Positions 22,973-35,202 of a stretch of 64,000 bases of DNA are shown here, piece after piece. The position numbers and the translations under genes are program-made. The first letter of the stretch is position 1, and every line of letters begins with the position of its first letter. The notes below the pieces were generated by a model. It saw only the letters and a program-made list of their open reading frames with translations. It did not search any database and was not told the DNA's origin. This DNA is from Syngnathus acus (taxonomy: Eukaryota; Chordata; Actinopteri; Syngnathiformes; Syngnathidae): assembly GCF_901709675.1 (NCBI RefSeq), contig NC_051106.1:8876001-8940000 (forward strand), written 5' to 3'.

Positions 22973-23179
22973 GTGTACAAACAATAAATAACCCCAAAGA
23001 AAGAGTTCTTGAATACTGACTGTGTTTGAGCAAGCTGACCTAACAAAATGTCAAACAATACAATTGAAATATACTTTAGCATATATATTTGCAAATATAA
23101 AAATGTCAGACACACAAACATTGAACACAGTAATTAACGCGTGTTGTTCATCCACCGAGAGAGATGACCTTTGACCTCA

Positions 23180-24210
23180 TCAGACATGGACACTCTTGGT
23201 GTGGTTGGGAGATGACAACGTGGCGGCTGGCGCAGTGGCCTCTGCCCCCATCTTGGAAAAGTAGACCCTGCCGTGGTCCTGGTACGGACGGGACGCCGGC
23301 GATGAGGAGCAGCAGCTCAGGATGACGCCGGCCAAAAGGGACAAGACCACGCCCGCCCAGCCGGCGTACAGCGCAAAGCCAAAGGACATCACCTGCTCAT
23401 TCAGGTTCTCGCCAATGAAGAACCAGACGGTGGAAAGCAGCCCGCACAGCCCTGACAAGCAGCAAGAATAAAAATGGTGACGGCACTGATAGATGACTAT
23501 TGTGGTGGTGTCCCAATATTTATGGACTTGGCTAAATGTCATCAATAGGTGTTCCTAATTTTGGGGCTTCTTTTGGAGAGCGGAAAATATCCGGAGCGAC
23601 GTCAAGGCTTACCGGCGATGAGCATGAGGACACCCCCGACGGCGGCACTCTTGTTCTTGGAATTCTGGGCGTCACTACCCAGGCGGATGCAGGGCATGGA
23701 CGTGGCCACCATCACCATGGCAACCAGGCCCAAGATGGAGGCCGTGACCATCAGGGCACGAGTCACGTGGGCGTAAACTGCACAAGACAAATGAGAATGA
23801 CAATAAGAGGAAATAGAATACAGCAACTTTGTATAAATATGAAATTTGATAACCCACAATAAATTCCTGAAGATATAGATAAGCGTAAAACGATTAACAT
23901 GAATTAACAAGAAGGCCTCCCTTCCACAATTTAAAAAAAAAAAAAAAAATTATAGTAAGCATCAGAAGGATTTTATACCAGGCAGGTCGAAGATCTGGAA
24001 GGGTAAGCAGGTCTGCATTCCGTTGGAGGCGGTGGAGGAACATTCAGCCCACGGGCCTTTGGTCCTCACAATGTCAAACATCCTGCAGGCGGACAATTGA
24101 CTGTGCCTGCACAGAACAAGCCAGTCGTTGCTGGCCGTGGCGACCAAGATGCCCAACCAGCCCAGGAGGCCCAGCGCAAAACCGCACAGCAGCGCACCCA
24201 ACCTGGCCAT
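23180..24210 (-). CDS. cldn11: Claudin-11 (tight-junction tetraspan), complete
   Basis: Three exons on the minus strand: 24210-23979, 23777-23613 and 23451-23180. All introns are phase 1 with GT-AG sites, giving 222 codons and TGA. The protein is a four-pass claudin: TM1 from residue 5, first loop with NDWLVLC (claudin Trp), GPWAEC in place of the usual GLW-x2-C, and a second Cys nine residues on; a TM2 segment VTRALMVTASILGLVAMVMV; and a third exon with WFFIGENLNEQVMSFGFALYAGW. The tail SSPNHTKSVHV matches the claudin-11 C-terminus with its PDZ-type end. Claudin-11 seals myelin and Sertoli-cell junctions in mammals. ATG 24210 was chosen because TM1 starts right after it; the upstream in-frame extension lacks support. 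The neighbour slc7a14 agrees with human linkage. Confidence 0.93.
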
Positions 24211-24545
24211 CAGATTTGAGGAGGTCAAAATCCAAAATGCAGCGTCGTTGTCTTGTGAGGAGTGAAACTTTCCAGAATGAGTTGATGGCTTTGTATGGAA
24301 TTCGGTGAGGGAGGAGACAAACCCCAAAACATAGCCCAAACTTTTCAGTCAATCAGAGACTCATCCGTCATCACATGCACCGCCTTCAATCAAGTCAGAC
24401 CCCGAGATCGCTGCCAGGTTTGTCAACCTGAAGCTACCCTGCCCCCTGCTGGTCAAAGTGGAAACAAGAGAGCCAACATCATGTGTACTGCCAACGAAAT
24501 AATAAAATAAAAACAATTAATTGAATAATCAAATAAGCAATCAAA

Positions 24546-24582
<37 letters not shown>

Positions 24583-25425
24583 CACACACACAAACACACA
24601 CACACACAAATAAATATAAAAGATGAAGGTTTACCTACATGTGTAAATTTGACGCAAGTTTACAAAGTGTTTTGCAAAGAACATAGTTGTTTTGTAAGAC
24701 ACAAGGGTTTTAAATTTGGATCTTTAAACGAGGGTTTGGGTTTCAAAGTCGCGTCACAACTTCTAACAATGATTATAAAATCGAGTTCATAAATTCTTTT
24801 GTGCATTAGTAATCATCAGCCCGAGTAAATACTTTGTAGCCTTACATTTTGCCACAATTGCAGTCTTCTGTGGTACGTCTATCAGTTTTATCTTTCATTT
24901 CTTTCAAACTTTTGCTAGAACAGGGCGTAACTCAGCTTTAAGGTCAGGGCCGCGTTGCGTGCTTGCCAAAACTAGTCCTCACCGCATCTATAACCCGAGT
25001 TGAAAATTATGAAACCTCAACCTGAGTTTGAAACTTCAATCCGAGTGATACACACACATGACTTTAAAATGCTTGAAATCCTAAAACCAGTTGGAAATAC
25101 TTATTAGAAGCGATAAGATGAGTTTTGTTAAGAGTATTAGAAAACTGGCAGGTGATGTCACCCTGGGAGGGAGAAGGAAAGAAACAACATTACCCAGAAT
25201 GCCTTGCGAGATGCAACTTAGTATATCTTGGCAGGGACCGCGCCCAAGATGTTACTCTGCGGCTCGGACCCCTGACAAGTGTGCGCCGGTGACCTAGGAG
25301 GAAAGGTGAGTGTGTGGACTTTTATTTCTTTTTCCAACTTTTTTGGGGGGTCTGCTTTTGCAATGTTCTACATTGCATTTGAAGTACTCACGTGATGTGA
25401 CTTTTGTTTTCTTGTACATTTTCAG
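24211..25425. other. Intergenic region between head-to-head claudin genes
   Basis: Contains an AAAT repeat (24541-24578) followed by (CA)n (24579-24606). Degenerate ACCCGAGTTGAAA / CCTGAGTTTGAAA units occur near 24995-25045. A probable non-coding first exon of the right-hand claudin ends at 25305 (GAAAG then GTGAGT) and splices to an acceptor at 25424-25425. Both claudins are transcribed outwards from this 1.3 kb, so a shared promoter region is possible. Confidence 0.5.
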
Positions 25426-25501
25426 ACAGCCACCACCACGCCAGCAGGCTTGACGTTCCCCATTTGGATTTTGACCTCATCCGATTTTTTTTTTTGACAT
25501 C

Positions 25502-26419
25502 ATGGCTGGGGTTTCAGTGACGCTGGATAAGACTGTGCAGTTGTGCAGGCTTGGGCTCAGCTTCCTGTGCACATTGGGCTTCTTTGCCCTCACGGTCTCC
25601 ACCGACTTGGTTCGGATGTGCGTTCCCCCTCCGGGAGACTGCCAGATATTCAAATTTACCTTGGGCATATGGAAGCAATGCCTCCGGGTCCGCAACGATT
25701 CCAACACTTATTGTCGCAGATGGGACCAGCGACGTATAACCTGTAAGAATGAACACACATGACCTACAAAAAGCATTTATAATTATTTTTTTAATGTTCT
25801 TTGTTTTTCCTTCATTGGCATTTCTGCTGTGCAGCGTACCCCTACTGGGTTCGTGGACTGATGGTGACGGGTACCGTCTCAAGCCTGCTCACCTTGGTGC
25901 TGGAAGCCTTTCTCGTCCTCTTGGTGTTCAATGCTTGTTTCAGACAGTGCTGCTTCTTGCAGGCACACAAGAACAAGTGTGTGTTTGCCGGAAGAGTCCT
26001 CAAGTTCATCGCTGGTAAGCCAGTTTCTCTTCCCTAAAGCAAACTAACAAACTCAATCTTCAGAATATTCAATGAAACTAAACGCTATATCTACAGCGAT
26101 GTCATTTGAATACATTTGTTGTTGTTTGTGCTCAGGAGTGTGTGGGCTGACATCTCTGGTGTGGTACCTTATTGGCGTACACCGGGATGAATCCGTGATT
26201 GAGTACGCAGCCAGTCTGGTGCTCGGCTGCGTCAGCGTGGGCGTGACACTCCTGTCTGTCGTCTTCTTCACCTTGGTTGAGGGCTGCGCCAAGCGTCGCA
26301 CACCTCGGGACGAGGGCACCGACGACGATCCTAACTTGAAGGAGCCCACAGAGGTGTTTAATCTCCCTCCTCCCATGTCGGTCTTGGCTGGGCCTGATGA
26401 GGTCACAGGGCATCTGTGA
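25502..26419 (+). CDS. Divergent claudin, probable inverted duplicate of claudin-11
   Basis: Exons 25502-25742, 25835-26014 and 26136-26419, both introns phase 1, 234 codons. Intron positions and phases equal those of the adjacent cldn11. The second extracellular loop and TM4, HRDESVIEYAASLVLGCVSV, line up with claudin-11 HRETTIVSFGYSLYAGW. The first loop has the claudin motif Gly-Ile-Trp-x2-Cys-x10-Cys (GIWKQCLRVRNDSNTYC), but the family Trp about 20 residues earlier is missing (VSTDLVRMC replaces STNDWVVTC). The C-terminus ends VTGHL, not the claudin-11 HV end. It is probably a membrane protein of cell contacts; whether it seals junctions is unknown. It could instead belong to another claudin subgroup. 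Confidence 0.8.
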
Positions 26420-26681
26420 TTTTCCTGAAAGTCTCCTGAAATGAGTACTAACACAAAAATGATGAATCAATTTATGTTTTCTAACTTTAAATTGCCCTGC
26501 TATAGCTACAACTAAAAAACAAACGTTGAATTATTTGTGAAGGTTCATGCTGTCTGACATGTTAGATGGACATAATGTAAGGTACAATTTGACAATTTGT
26601 TAGGTCTGCTTGCTGAACATCCCCAAAACTTTTCTTCATGGCTTTTTATTGATTGTATGAGCACTTGTTTTGATTTTCCAC

Positions 26682-26687
26682 AATAAA
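26682..26687 (+). terminator. Polyadenylation signal of the divergent claudin
   Basis: AATAAA in a T-rich context 263 bases beyond the stop codon, the first canonical signal downstream of it. Confidence 0.65.
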
Positions 26688-26689
26688 GT

Positions 26690-27776
26690 TTTTCACAAAG
26701 AAAATAATGTTGCTGCTGCTGGCAGTATTGTCAGGAACAAGTAAATAATAATGACAAGAGGGACATCTACTGGCCAAACATGAACATAACAGTCTTTTTT
26801 TTTCTTTTTACAATTGCTACATTTGCTTTTCAAGGAGGAAGTCAAACTTTCTTTATAATAATTGGTTCTGTGCAGCCCAAGTGGTCCAAACACATTGTTC
26901 TGATTAATGTTTCTTTTGTAGATTACAAATTAAAAAGGCAAATCTGTCCAACTGTTTTGATCTATTTTAGGGGACGACCATTTTTTTTAGCTTTAATCAC
27001 ACGCTTAAAAATAAGACTTACAGAATTAGCTTATCTTTAAGCAACAACAAAAAACCCTGTGCACCTAAAATGCTTATTAGTGTATGCTAAAGCACACACA
27101 CACAGTTGACTAAATAAAAACTAAGACTAAATAATACTAAATATTAATAATAATAATAGAAATAATAATAATAATAATAAATCCCTTTGTGTACATTACA
27201 AAAGATGAAATACAACTGCAAGCAGCACAAACAAAAAAATATCAAGTAACCAAGAAGAAAAAATAGCTTCAAGGCTTTATCTGGCTGTGACCAGTTAGTG
27301 CCTAAATTGTTTTGATGTTGCTGTAATAAAGCTTTTTGTCTTGACACATGTGCTTTTATGTAGAGGATAAAAGAGTGAGTTTGCATCTTACTGAATGTAT
27401 GTCACAAATTACACAAGCAGGAAGCCTGCAGTGAAGATTCCACAACCCATTTGTAAGTGATGACTATTAATCATCATATCTTTGGTTTTGTTTTGGTGTT
27501 TTTTATCCTAGAAGATATACTTTTGTTGGATAACCATGTTTAGTGCAATCTTTTCTTGATTCCACGTTTGGTTTGATCATTAATTGTCATGTGTTTGTAG
27601 TGTATTCAGTGGAATATAGGCTTTTTGAATATTTATTTTACAAAATTGCATCTTTGGAACCAGGATTTGTAATATTGATATCATTTCTAGGCATCATCTT
27701 AATACTTCAATTTGTTTCCGATTGGTATGATGACAAATGTGTATATCTTTCAAATTTGTGTTGGTGCAGTGGCAGA
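26690..27776. other. Intergenic DNA before the Ig receptor
   Basis: AT-rich, with an (ATA)n microsatellite at about 27135-27181. No coding feature is recognised. The promoter of the Ig receptor should lie in the last few hundred bases, but I see no reliable TATA box. Confidence 0.5.
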
Positions 27777-30700
27777 ATGGAGCAATGCAGATTGATTTTC
27801 CTTCTGTTATCTTTTTTGACAGGTAATCTTCTTTCTCGCTCTGCTTAATGCTTTTCCATCTTTGAACAAAATTTAAACTTAGAAGATCTGTTGTTGCCAT
27901 GACGCATTTGCGCAAAAAATAAATAAAAAAATAAATATATATATATATGCATTTGGAATTATTTAATACATATTCACGGACAATATATAATTAACATCGG
28001 TCTGTGATTCTGATATATTTAGGCCTGCAGAGAAGGCCTTGCAGGCCCTGACGGCCCACCACTGCTTTATATAGATTCGCTTAATGATGTCAGCACGAAT
28101 GACGAGTTGTATCATATTGATATTTATGTATACAAACATTCATATGGCTTACTAAACTTAATTGTGCGTTTTCCGCTACAGCTTTTCAATGTTTGAACAG
28201 CCACTTTGAAGTAACCACCCAAAGCGCGCCCATTAAAGAGGGCTCCTGCATTGAACTGACGCTACGGTGTAAGGACGAGCTCCCTGGGCATCCGACCAAC
28301 TGGATTTGGCTGAAAGACTCAGATTGGAACAACCTGCAGAACAACTTCACTGGCACTGTCATTCTGAGCTCCAACACCAAAATGTGGCCCGTCCACCCGC
28401 ACTTTGATGGCCGTGTCAAAAGTCCAGGCTCGCTGCCTGCGCAGTGGCACGTCGGAACTTCATTGGTGGTCTTGATATGCAACCTCACCATACCTGACAG
28501 CGGCAAATACAGTTTTGTGTATGAGCTCAGCGAGGATGAGGCGTTATCATGGACAGAAGCTTCTGCTGTTGTCAAAGTCATAGGCAAGTCATTCAAACAG
28601 ATGCCATCTGGGTTTGGCTTACCCAAGTTGCCATTTCATTTAACATACACTTCAAGTTCCAGCACAGCAATTTCAACAACTCAGACACAGCCTGCTATTA
28701 AAAAACACAAGACAAAACATTCGGTGACTTGGGTTCCATGCCTCTATAAATTTGATGTCCGCAACAAACGTTTCCATTGAGAGCATTTCTCTTTACAGAA
28801 AATCCCTGCCCAATCCAGTTTTTTCAACTAGCCGACATGGAGGAGGGAGGACAACAGGGACTGTGGTGCTTCTCTTCCAACAGCTGTTCCTTACAATTTC
28901 TGGATGACAAGCTGTCGATCAAGTTGATTGAGCTGAATCCTGGCCAAATGGGTATGACGACGGTTGTAGGTGATTGGAAGAATGATGGCCTGGAGGTTGG
29001 GTGCCAGGCGCGTGGCAATACCGACAAGTATCTGAGGAAGTACCAGACTGTCAATGTCAAATGTAAGAACTTCGTCATAAGTACACACTACAGAGTTGTA
29101 ACGGAAGACAAGGCAGCCTTACTTATCTTATTTGTCCAATTCCCCATTTCAGACAGCCCCAAAATCATTCATGTGCGATTGCGTCAAGGCGTCAAATACT
29201 TCCAAGAAGGCGACGACATGAAACTCTTCTGCACTGCTAACGGAAATCCCGACCCCACGTTCGAGTGGTTTAAAGATAACGACTCGGAGCTGCTGGCCGA
29301 GGGGGGGCAGTTGACTGTCCAGTCCGTCACGCCCCAGCACAACGGGAAGTATAAGTGTGTTGCCAAAAATGACCACGGAGAAGCGTCGAAGACTCTTGAC
29401 GTCGACATCAAATGTGAGTCCATTGATGCATATTTCACATACGGCAGGGTCTGACATTAACAGTGCCCTCTGGTGGATTCAGGTCGGTATTACACTGCTT
29501 AGAAACAGGCCTGACCGGGCCAGTTCATTCAAAAGTCATTAGGGAATTTTTGGAATCAATTGGCTGCACTTTGGGGGGGGGGGGAAATGAATGAACTATT
29601 TAGCACATCCTACTTTAACTTTTTTATTCCACCTCTCTAATCTTGAAAACATCCACTCCACACCTAACGCAAACGACTTTCCAGACCGTCCGTCAGTTGA
29701 CATCAAGATCCAACCTTCTCGGACTAAGTTCACTCTGGGCGAGGTCATGACCCTGTTTTGTGAGGTGAAGAGTGGAAACCCCCGGCCCGATCACTTTGCC
29801 TGGTACAAAGATGGCCAACTGGTGGCGTCTCAGCAAGATTATACGGTGTTGGCGGTGCGCCACGAGCACATGGGGCGCTACACGTGCGAGGCCTTCAACA
29901 CGGACTTCAAGGACTTGAAAACGACGGCCGAGCGTCTCATCGACGTGGAATGTGAGTCCGGGCGCCTCGGCGGGGCGCCTTGGTGAAGCCCCTCGGCGGG
30001 GCGCCTCGGTGAGCCGTCACGTGTCCGTTATGCATCTCCTGCCTAAATCTCGTTGCAGACCTCCCGAGGAAAACCAACCTAACCCTCTTCGGTTCCGCCA
30101 CCATGGTCAAAGCGGGCACATCGGCCCTGTTACTGTGCTCCGCCGACGCCAACCCCAAGCCCAACGAGTACGCCTGGTCACTCAGCCAAGACGGGATCTC
30201 GTGGGATCCTTTGGCCCAACACACCGAGGAACATCTGCTGCTGCGCAAGGTGTCGCCGAGCCATCGCCCCTGCTACAAGTGCCACGCCGTCAACAAATTC
30301 GGCGCCGGCAAAGACAGCAAACCGCTGTGCATCCAAGTCGTATGTGAGTCACGAAACACATTTTCAGACCTTAAGACTTTTTTTCTAAATTGTTTCTCAT
30401 CTCTATTTCATCCAAGTCCGTCCGACAAACCTGCTGCTGTCCATGGCCGACAAGGTCCCTGAAAACAAGCAGGTCTCCGTGCGCTGCTCGGTAGAAAGCC
30501 TGCCGCTCTCCACACTTAGTTTGAGCAGGACGGCCACTGACCAATCGTCCATGCAGTCTGTCGCCACGAAACTCAGCATGGAGGCACAAAACAACATTCT
30601 GTCCTACAATTTCACGGCCACCTGGGCAGACAGCGGCGTTTACGCCTGTGAAGCCGCCAACAGCTTAGGAAGTGAAATTACACACAAGACCCTGGAAGTC

Positions 30701-32702
30701 ACATGTAGGTCATCGTGTAGGCAGTAAACAAGAACATAGTGCAGTGAAAATTTTTTCATTTGCTTATATCTCGGCCAGATTCTCCCAAAAATGTGGCGGT
30801 CAAAGCGAGTCCGTCCTTGGCGGTCATGAAAAAGCAAACATTGACGCTGCAGTGTGTCGCCAACGCCAACCCGCCCATTGAATCGGTGATATGGTGGAAG
30901 GCGGGCTCTGTCTGCCAAAATGTGACCGAGACACAAACCTTGACGTTGACGTTCGTCACGCCTGCCGACGCCGGCGACTACGCTTGCACGGCCGTCAACG
31001 AACTGGGCTCGGCCAAATCACCCCCAGTAAAGGTCGAAGTCCACTGTGAGTTCAATGTTGACATTATTGGATAAAATGCATATCAACATTTGAATGTAAT
31101 TCAAATGACATACTTTTCTCAAGACGGTCCGTCCGAGCCGGTGCTGTCCATGGCCACCGATGTGACAGAAGGCGAGCCGGTGTCCATATTCTGCTCAGTG
31201 GAAAGCGAGCCGTTCTCCATCCTCACCCTGACCAGGGTGTCCAACGACTTGCCGTCCTTGTGCGCCAGTTCCCGTCGCAACGCCGTCCAAAACAACACGC
31301 TGTTCCACATATTCACAGCCACTTGGGAAGATGGCGGCGTTTACACCTGCGAGGCCGACAATGGCTTTAGAAGACGAAGCTTGCAAAGGACTTTGCAAGT
31401 CTCATGTAAGTCTTTGCTGTCATTCAAATTTTCTTGTGGAAAAATTTATTTTGGGTGTTTAAAAATGAGTGACTTAAAAAAAAAAATCTGTCAGATGCTC
31501 CCAAAGAGGTGGCGGTGAGAGCGCAGCCTTCTCTGCTGGTGACAGAAAACGACACGTTGACGCTACAGTGCGACGCCCTCTCATCCCCACCCGTCCACTC
31601 GGTGATGTGGTGGAAGGTGAACGGCTTAAGTTACCAAAACGTGTCTCGCAGTCACACTTTGACCATGACGTCCGTCACGCCCGCCGACGCCGGCTTGTAC
31701 GGCTGCACGGCCACCAACGAGCTGGGGTCGGCCAGGTCGCCTTCAGTGGAGGTCCAAGTCCACCGTGAGTTTTAAGCGCTAAAAAGGAAATGCCAAAGTA
31801 ACAAAAAAAAACAATTGTATGAATATAGCAACATTACTTTTGATGTATTTTCTTTTTCAATGAGCTATTTTGTAGAAATTCTCAAAATCGCAGAGGCAGC
31901 AGCGACATTCGACATGGGTGCGTCAATTTTCATCTGCAAAGTTGATTTGATTCCATACACTCACATCTGTTAATGTGCCCGCAGCTTGGTTCCTGGAGTT
32001 CATCGTCCCTCCCATTTGCGTGCTCATTGTCCTGGTGCTTATTGTCATCTTCAGGTAGTTTATTTATCCCCATAAATGTTTATATTATTCCCAACGGAGG
32101 CGACCTTAACCCGAAGGCCGCTTCCTAACCTCCGCCTAACACCTTAATCCAACACTAGACAGCTCAAGCGCTAAAATGCTAACATTATCCTGTATGTCCA
32201 CCCCATCGTTGTCCTCCCTGTCCACATCAGTGTGTCATACGTACGGAGGAAGCGAGGTTCGCAGGAACGAAAAAACCGGGAAGCACAGTTGTCCAACATT
32301 GTTGCTGAGGAGCAGATGGGCGAGTTGGGCACTGATAACCCGTGAGATGCCTCCCTCCCTCCCTACACTAGATTGCTGGATATCAGACATTGCCTAACTT
32401 TGTATATTTTCCCCAAATTCAGTTTCATCATGTGTAACATGACCCCCGGAAAGGTGAGTGAGTCATTCACCATCCAGAGGTTTGCATAAAAAAGTCAAAT
32501 AATGAAATATAGAAAACTTGGTGCACACACCATCAGATGAAAAAAAAAAAAGTGTTTGAAAGCAATATTTTTTCACTTCTTCTAGGTGAGAAGAAAAAGC
32601 ATCAGCCATGAAGGCTCCATTCAGCTTCAGCTGAAGACCAGGCGGCCGAGCAATTGGGCCGATGGCGAAAGCGACGACAGCCCCGTGGAAATATGCATCT
32701 GA
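27777..32702 (+). CDS. CD22/siglec-like immunoglobulin-superfamily receptor, complete
   Basis: Fifteen exons, 1000 codons: 27777-27822 (signal peptide MEQCRLIFLLLSFLT), 28182-28583 (V-set), 28799-29062, 29153-29413, 29685-29951, 30059-30343, 30417-30704, 30779-31045, 31124-31405 and 31495-31764 (eight more Ig domains, one per exon, phase 1), 31876-31917 (stalk), 31985-32054 (transmembrane, FIVPPICVLIVLVLIVIF), then 32231-32341, 32423-32453 and 32586-32702 (tail). The early Cys in FQCLNSHFEV and a Cys-rich second domain suggest the siglec-type link between domains 1 and 2. Where siglecs carry the sialate-binding Arg in strand F, this protein reads DSGKYSFVYEL (Val). The tail has a single Tyr (SVSYVRR) and no ITIM. 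Likely a cell-surface adhesion or immune receptor. The name is by fold and layout only; MAG-, CD22- or sialoadhesin-like are all possible. The first long intron uses a GC donor. Confidence 0.85.
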
Positions 32703-32756
32703 TTGTTAACTCTGCTTCCTACAACTGCACTGTCCTGTCCAATGCGACTTCAATAC

Positions 32757-32846
32757 ATTAAACTTATAAAACGTAAAAGGTTCAAGTCAGATGCTGACTA
32801 TGTTTTCTGGAGAGATGTTTGTATTCTCGTCCAATGTTGTAATAAA
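32757..32846 (+). terminator. Candidate polyadenylation signals of the Ig receptor
   Basis: ATTAAA at 32757-32762 and AATAAA at 32841-32846 lie 55 and 139 bases after the stop codon. The second is canonical and followed by TG-rich DNA (TGTGACTTGTTGC), so it is favoured. Confidence 0.6.
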
Positions 32847-33159
32847 GAATGCAAAGGAATGTGACTTGTTGCAAATGTTGACCTGGTTGAGCCTATGGCG
32901 CCCAAAAAAAAACACATGTCCAACCATTTCATCCAACACAAAAGTAATCTTAATTATAATACCTTCTAATGCAATGCAGAGGACCCCCCCCCCAAAAAAA
33001 AATCCAAAAATACAGTATAGTCATGGTTGAATATTGGTGATGCGTTTGAGGATGTGGATGACTTAGTGTACTATGTCAAAGTGTACTATGTCAATTTAAC
33101 CAACAGGGAGCGCAATAGTCAAACTTACCTCCCTCATCCTCCGAGATGAGGATGAGTAG

Positions 33160-33545
<386 letters not shown>

Positions 33546-34239
33546 AGATAGAAACAGATGGAAAGAGATAGAAGACTACACTTCCATATGGAAAAGGATT
33601 TAAAGTTGGTGCACCCCATGTGCCGGGACGCCTTCTCCTTTTACCACCGCCGGGGGGGTCTTAAATCCCACCATTTCCCTCCATGTCGTCAGCACGGTTA
33701 CAATCCCGTCCTCATTTGCATAATATTCCCATTCCCTTGCCGCCTCACTCTCCCCGCATCAGACAAACTGCGACGAGAATCATAGTGGGATATGACCCGC
33801 TTACTTCCGCCCAACTTATTCCCCAATCTTGAGCTGTATGGAGAGGCCGTCGGCGGGAGAGGTGAAGTGTGACGCCGTGCGTGTTTACACGGCCCACTGC
33901 CTTGAATGGTTGACCGCAATGATCTATAGCATGTCTTAGTCTACACACGCGCAACAATGATGTATTTACATAAAAGCCGGCGAGCCGATAAAATCATCGG
34001 CGCTGCAATGTCAGCGCGCCGCTGAGGGAGGGCTTAAAAGCTAATGTCGCTAGCGTGGCTTCAAAGCTGCCTCCGGTTTAAGTATTAAGCTTTCACTCTT
34101 GTAGTAAAAAAATGCATAAACTTAAAAATATTTAAGAAAAAGATTGTAGGTGAAGAGATGGGAAAGCATTTACACATTATTTCCATCTTTTTTTTTCAAA
34201 TACCTGGTTAGGCCACATTTCAAAACGGGTATGGAGAAA
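33546..34239. other. Intergenic DNA, no gene recognised
   Basis: Mixed-composition sequence with no recognisable domain, splice pair or RNA gene. Confidence 0.5.
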
Positions 34240-34625
34240 AGTTTCATTCGAGAGGAGACTACGGGCAAAACTAAGTGACAATGACAAATTGCATGTCTTG
34301 ACTGCAAAGGAGATATATTTCTTCCTACAAGAGACTGAGGGCTCCTGCAGCCAACTGGAGACTATGGAGTATAATTTTGGGCAGCTTCCAGAGCTGTGCT
34401 AAAACTATTATTTTTATTCTACCACAAATGAGAGAATAAGCGGTTTAGATAAAGAGTTGGATGAGGCAAATGTTATCCAAGAGGAGATTAAGGGCTATTG
34501 TAACAAAATGGAAACTACAGAATATAACACTGCATCTTCCAGACCAAAGGTAAAATAAGCTAATATTAGCTTGTATTGACTTCAGAGAAGACAAATGCTA
34601 TCCAAGAGGAGATTAAGGGCATCTG
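34240..34625. repeat. Degenerate tandem repeat of about 125-145 bp
   Basis: The phrase CCAAGAGGAGATTAAGGGC occurs at about 34477 and 34602, and diverged forms (GAGAGGAGACTACGGGC, AGAGACTGAGGGC) near 34250 and 34330. The accompanying GGAAACTACAGAATATAAC and GGAGACTATGGAGTATAA also repeat. Frames are broken between units, so it is not a coding repeat. Confidence 0.6.
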
Positions 34626-35138
34626 GTATAGGAGGTCGTTTACATAGTTGCCTGGCCGAGGTCGGCATTCTATCGAGTTTCTCACCCATCGATGATCACT
34701 CGTCAATCAAAACCGGACACGTTCCGGCATAATATACGCGAGGGCCGCCACAAATTATTTACGAGCTGGAGATTGAACGAGCTCCGTCGGGTGCCGCCAG
34801 GGCCCGTTTTGCGCCATCCCTTATTGCAAAAGAGACGCTTCCAGACGTTGCCTCCGGCCAACAAATATCAAGCAGCACTCATCCAAATGACTTGCATTCA
34901 ACTCTTTTCTTTTTCTTTTCACGAGGGAGGGAGGGAGGGGAAATCTGACGATTAGACACGCTCCTTTCCAAGACATTTGGATGAGCAGATGTCTGAGGAG
35001 AAAGGGAGGGAAAAAAAAGAAAAGAACAGGGCAAAGTTATTTTATAGTCATTTGGCACTTGTTTTTGCTGACACTTTGAGAAAAAGCTCCCGTAAAAATG
35101 TACATCTGCAGTAACAAGCATCCTAAGTGTGACTTTAC

Positions 35139-35140
<2 letters not shown>

Positions 35141-35202
<62 letters not shown>

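Larger units (their letters stand above)
20278..22980. mobile_element. Composite hAT element enclosing a telomere-like array, with 8-bp TSD
   Basis: Two near-identical hAT copies (20286-20826 and 22443-22972) flank a 1.6 kb CCCTAA-rich array. The outermost ends start TAGGAGTGTAA and finish in TTACACCCCTA. They are bordered by the same 8 bases, GTGTACAA, at 20278-20285 and 22973-22980. Eight-base duplications are the hAT signature. The inner junctions do not carry this duplication (GTTTGTAA after copy 1, CTAATTAG before copy 2). The simplest reading is one insertion event for the whole composite, or a later tandem duplication inside a single inserted element. Confidence 0.75.
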
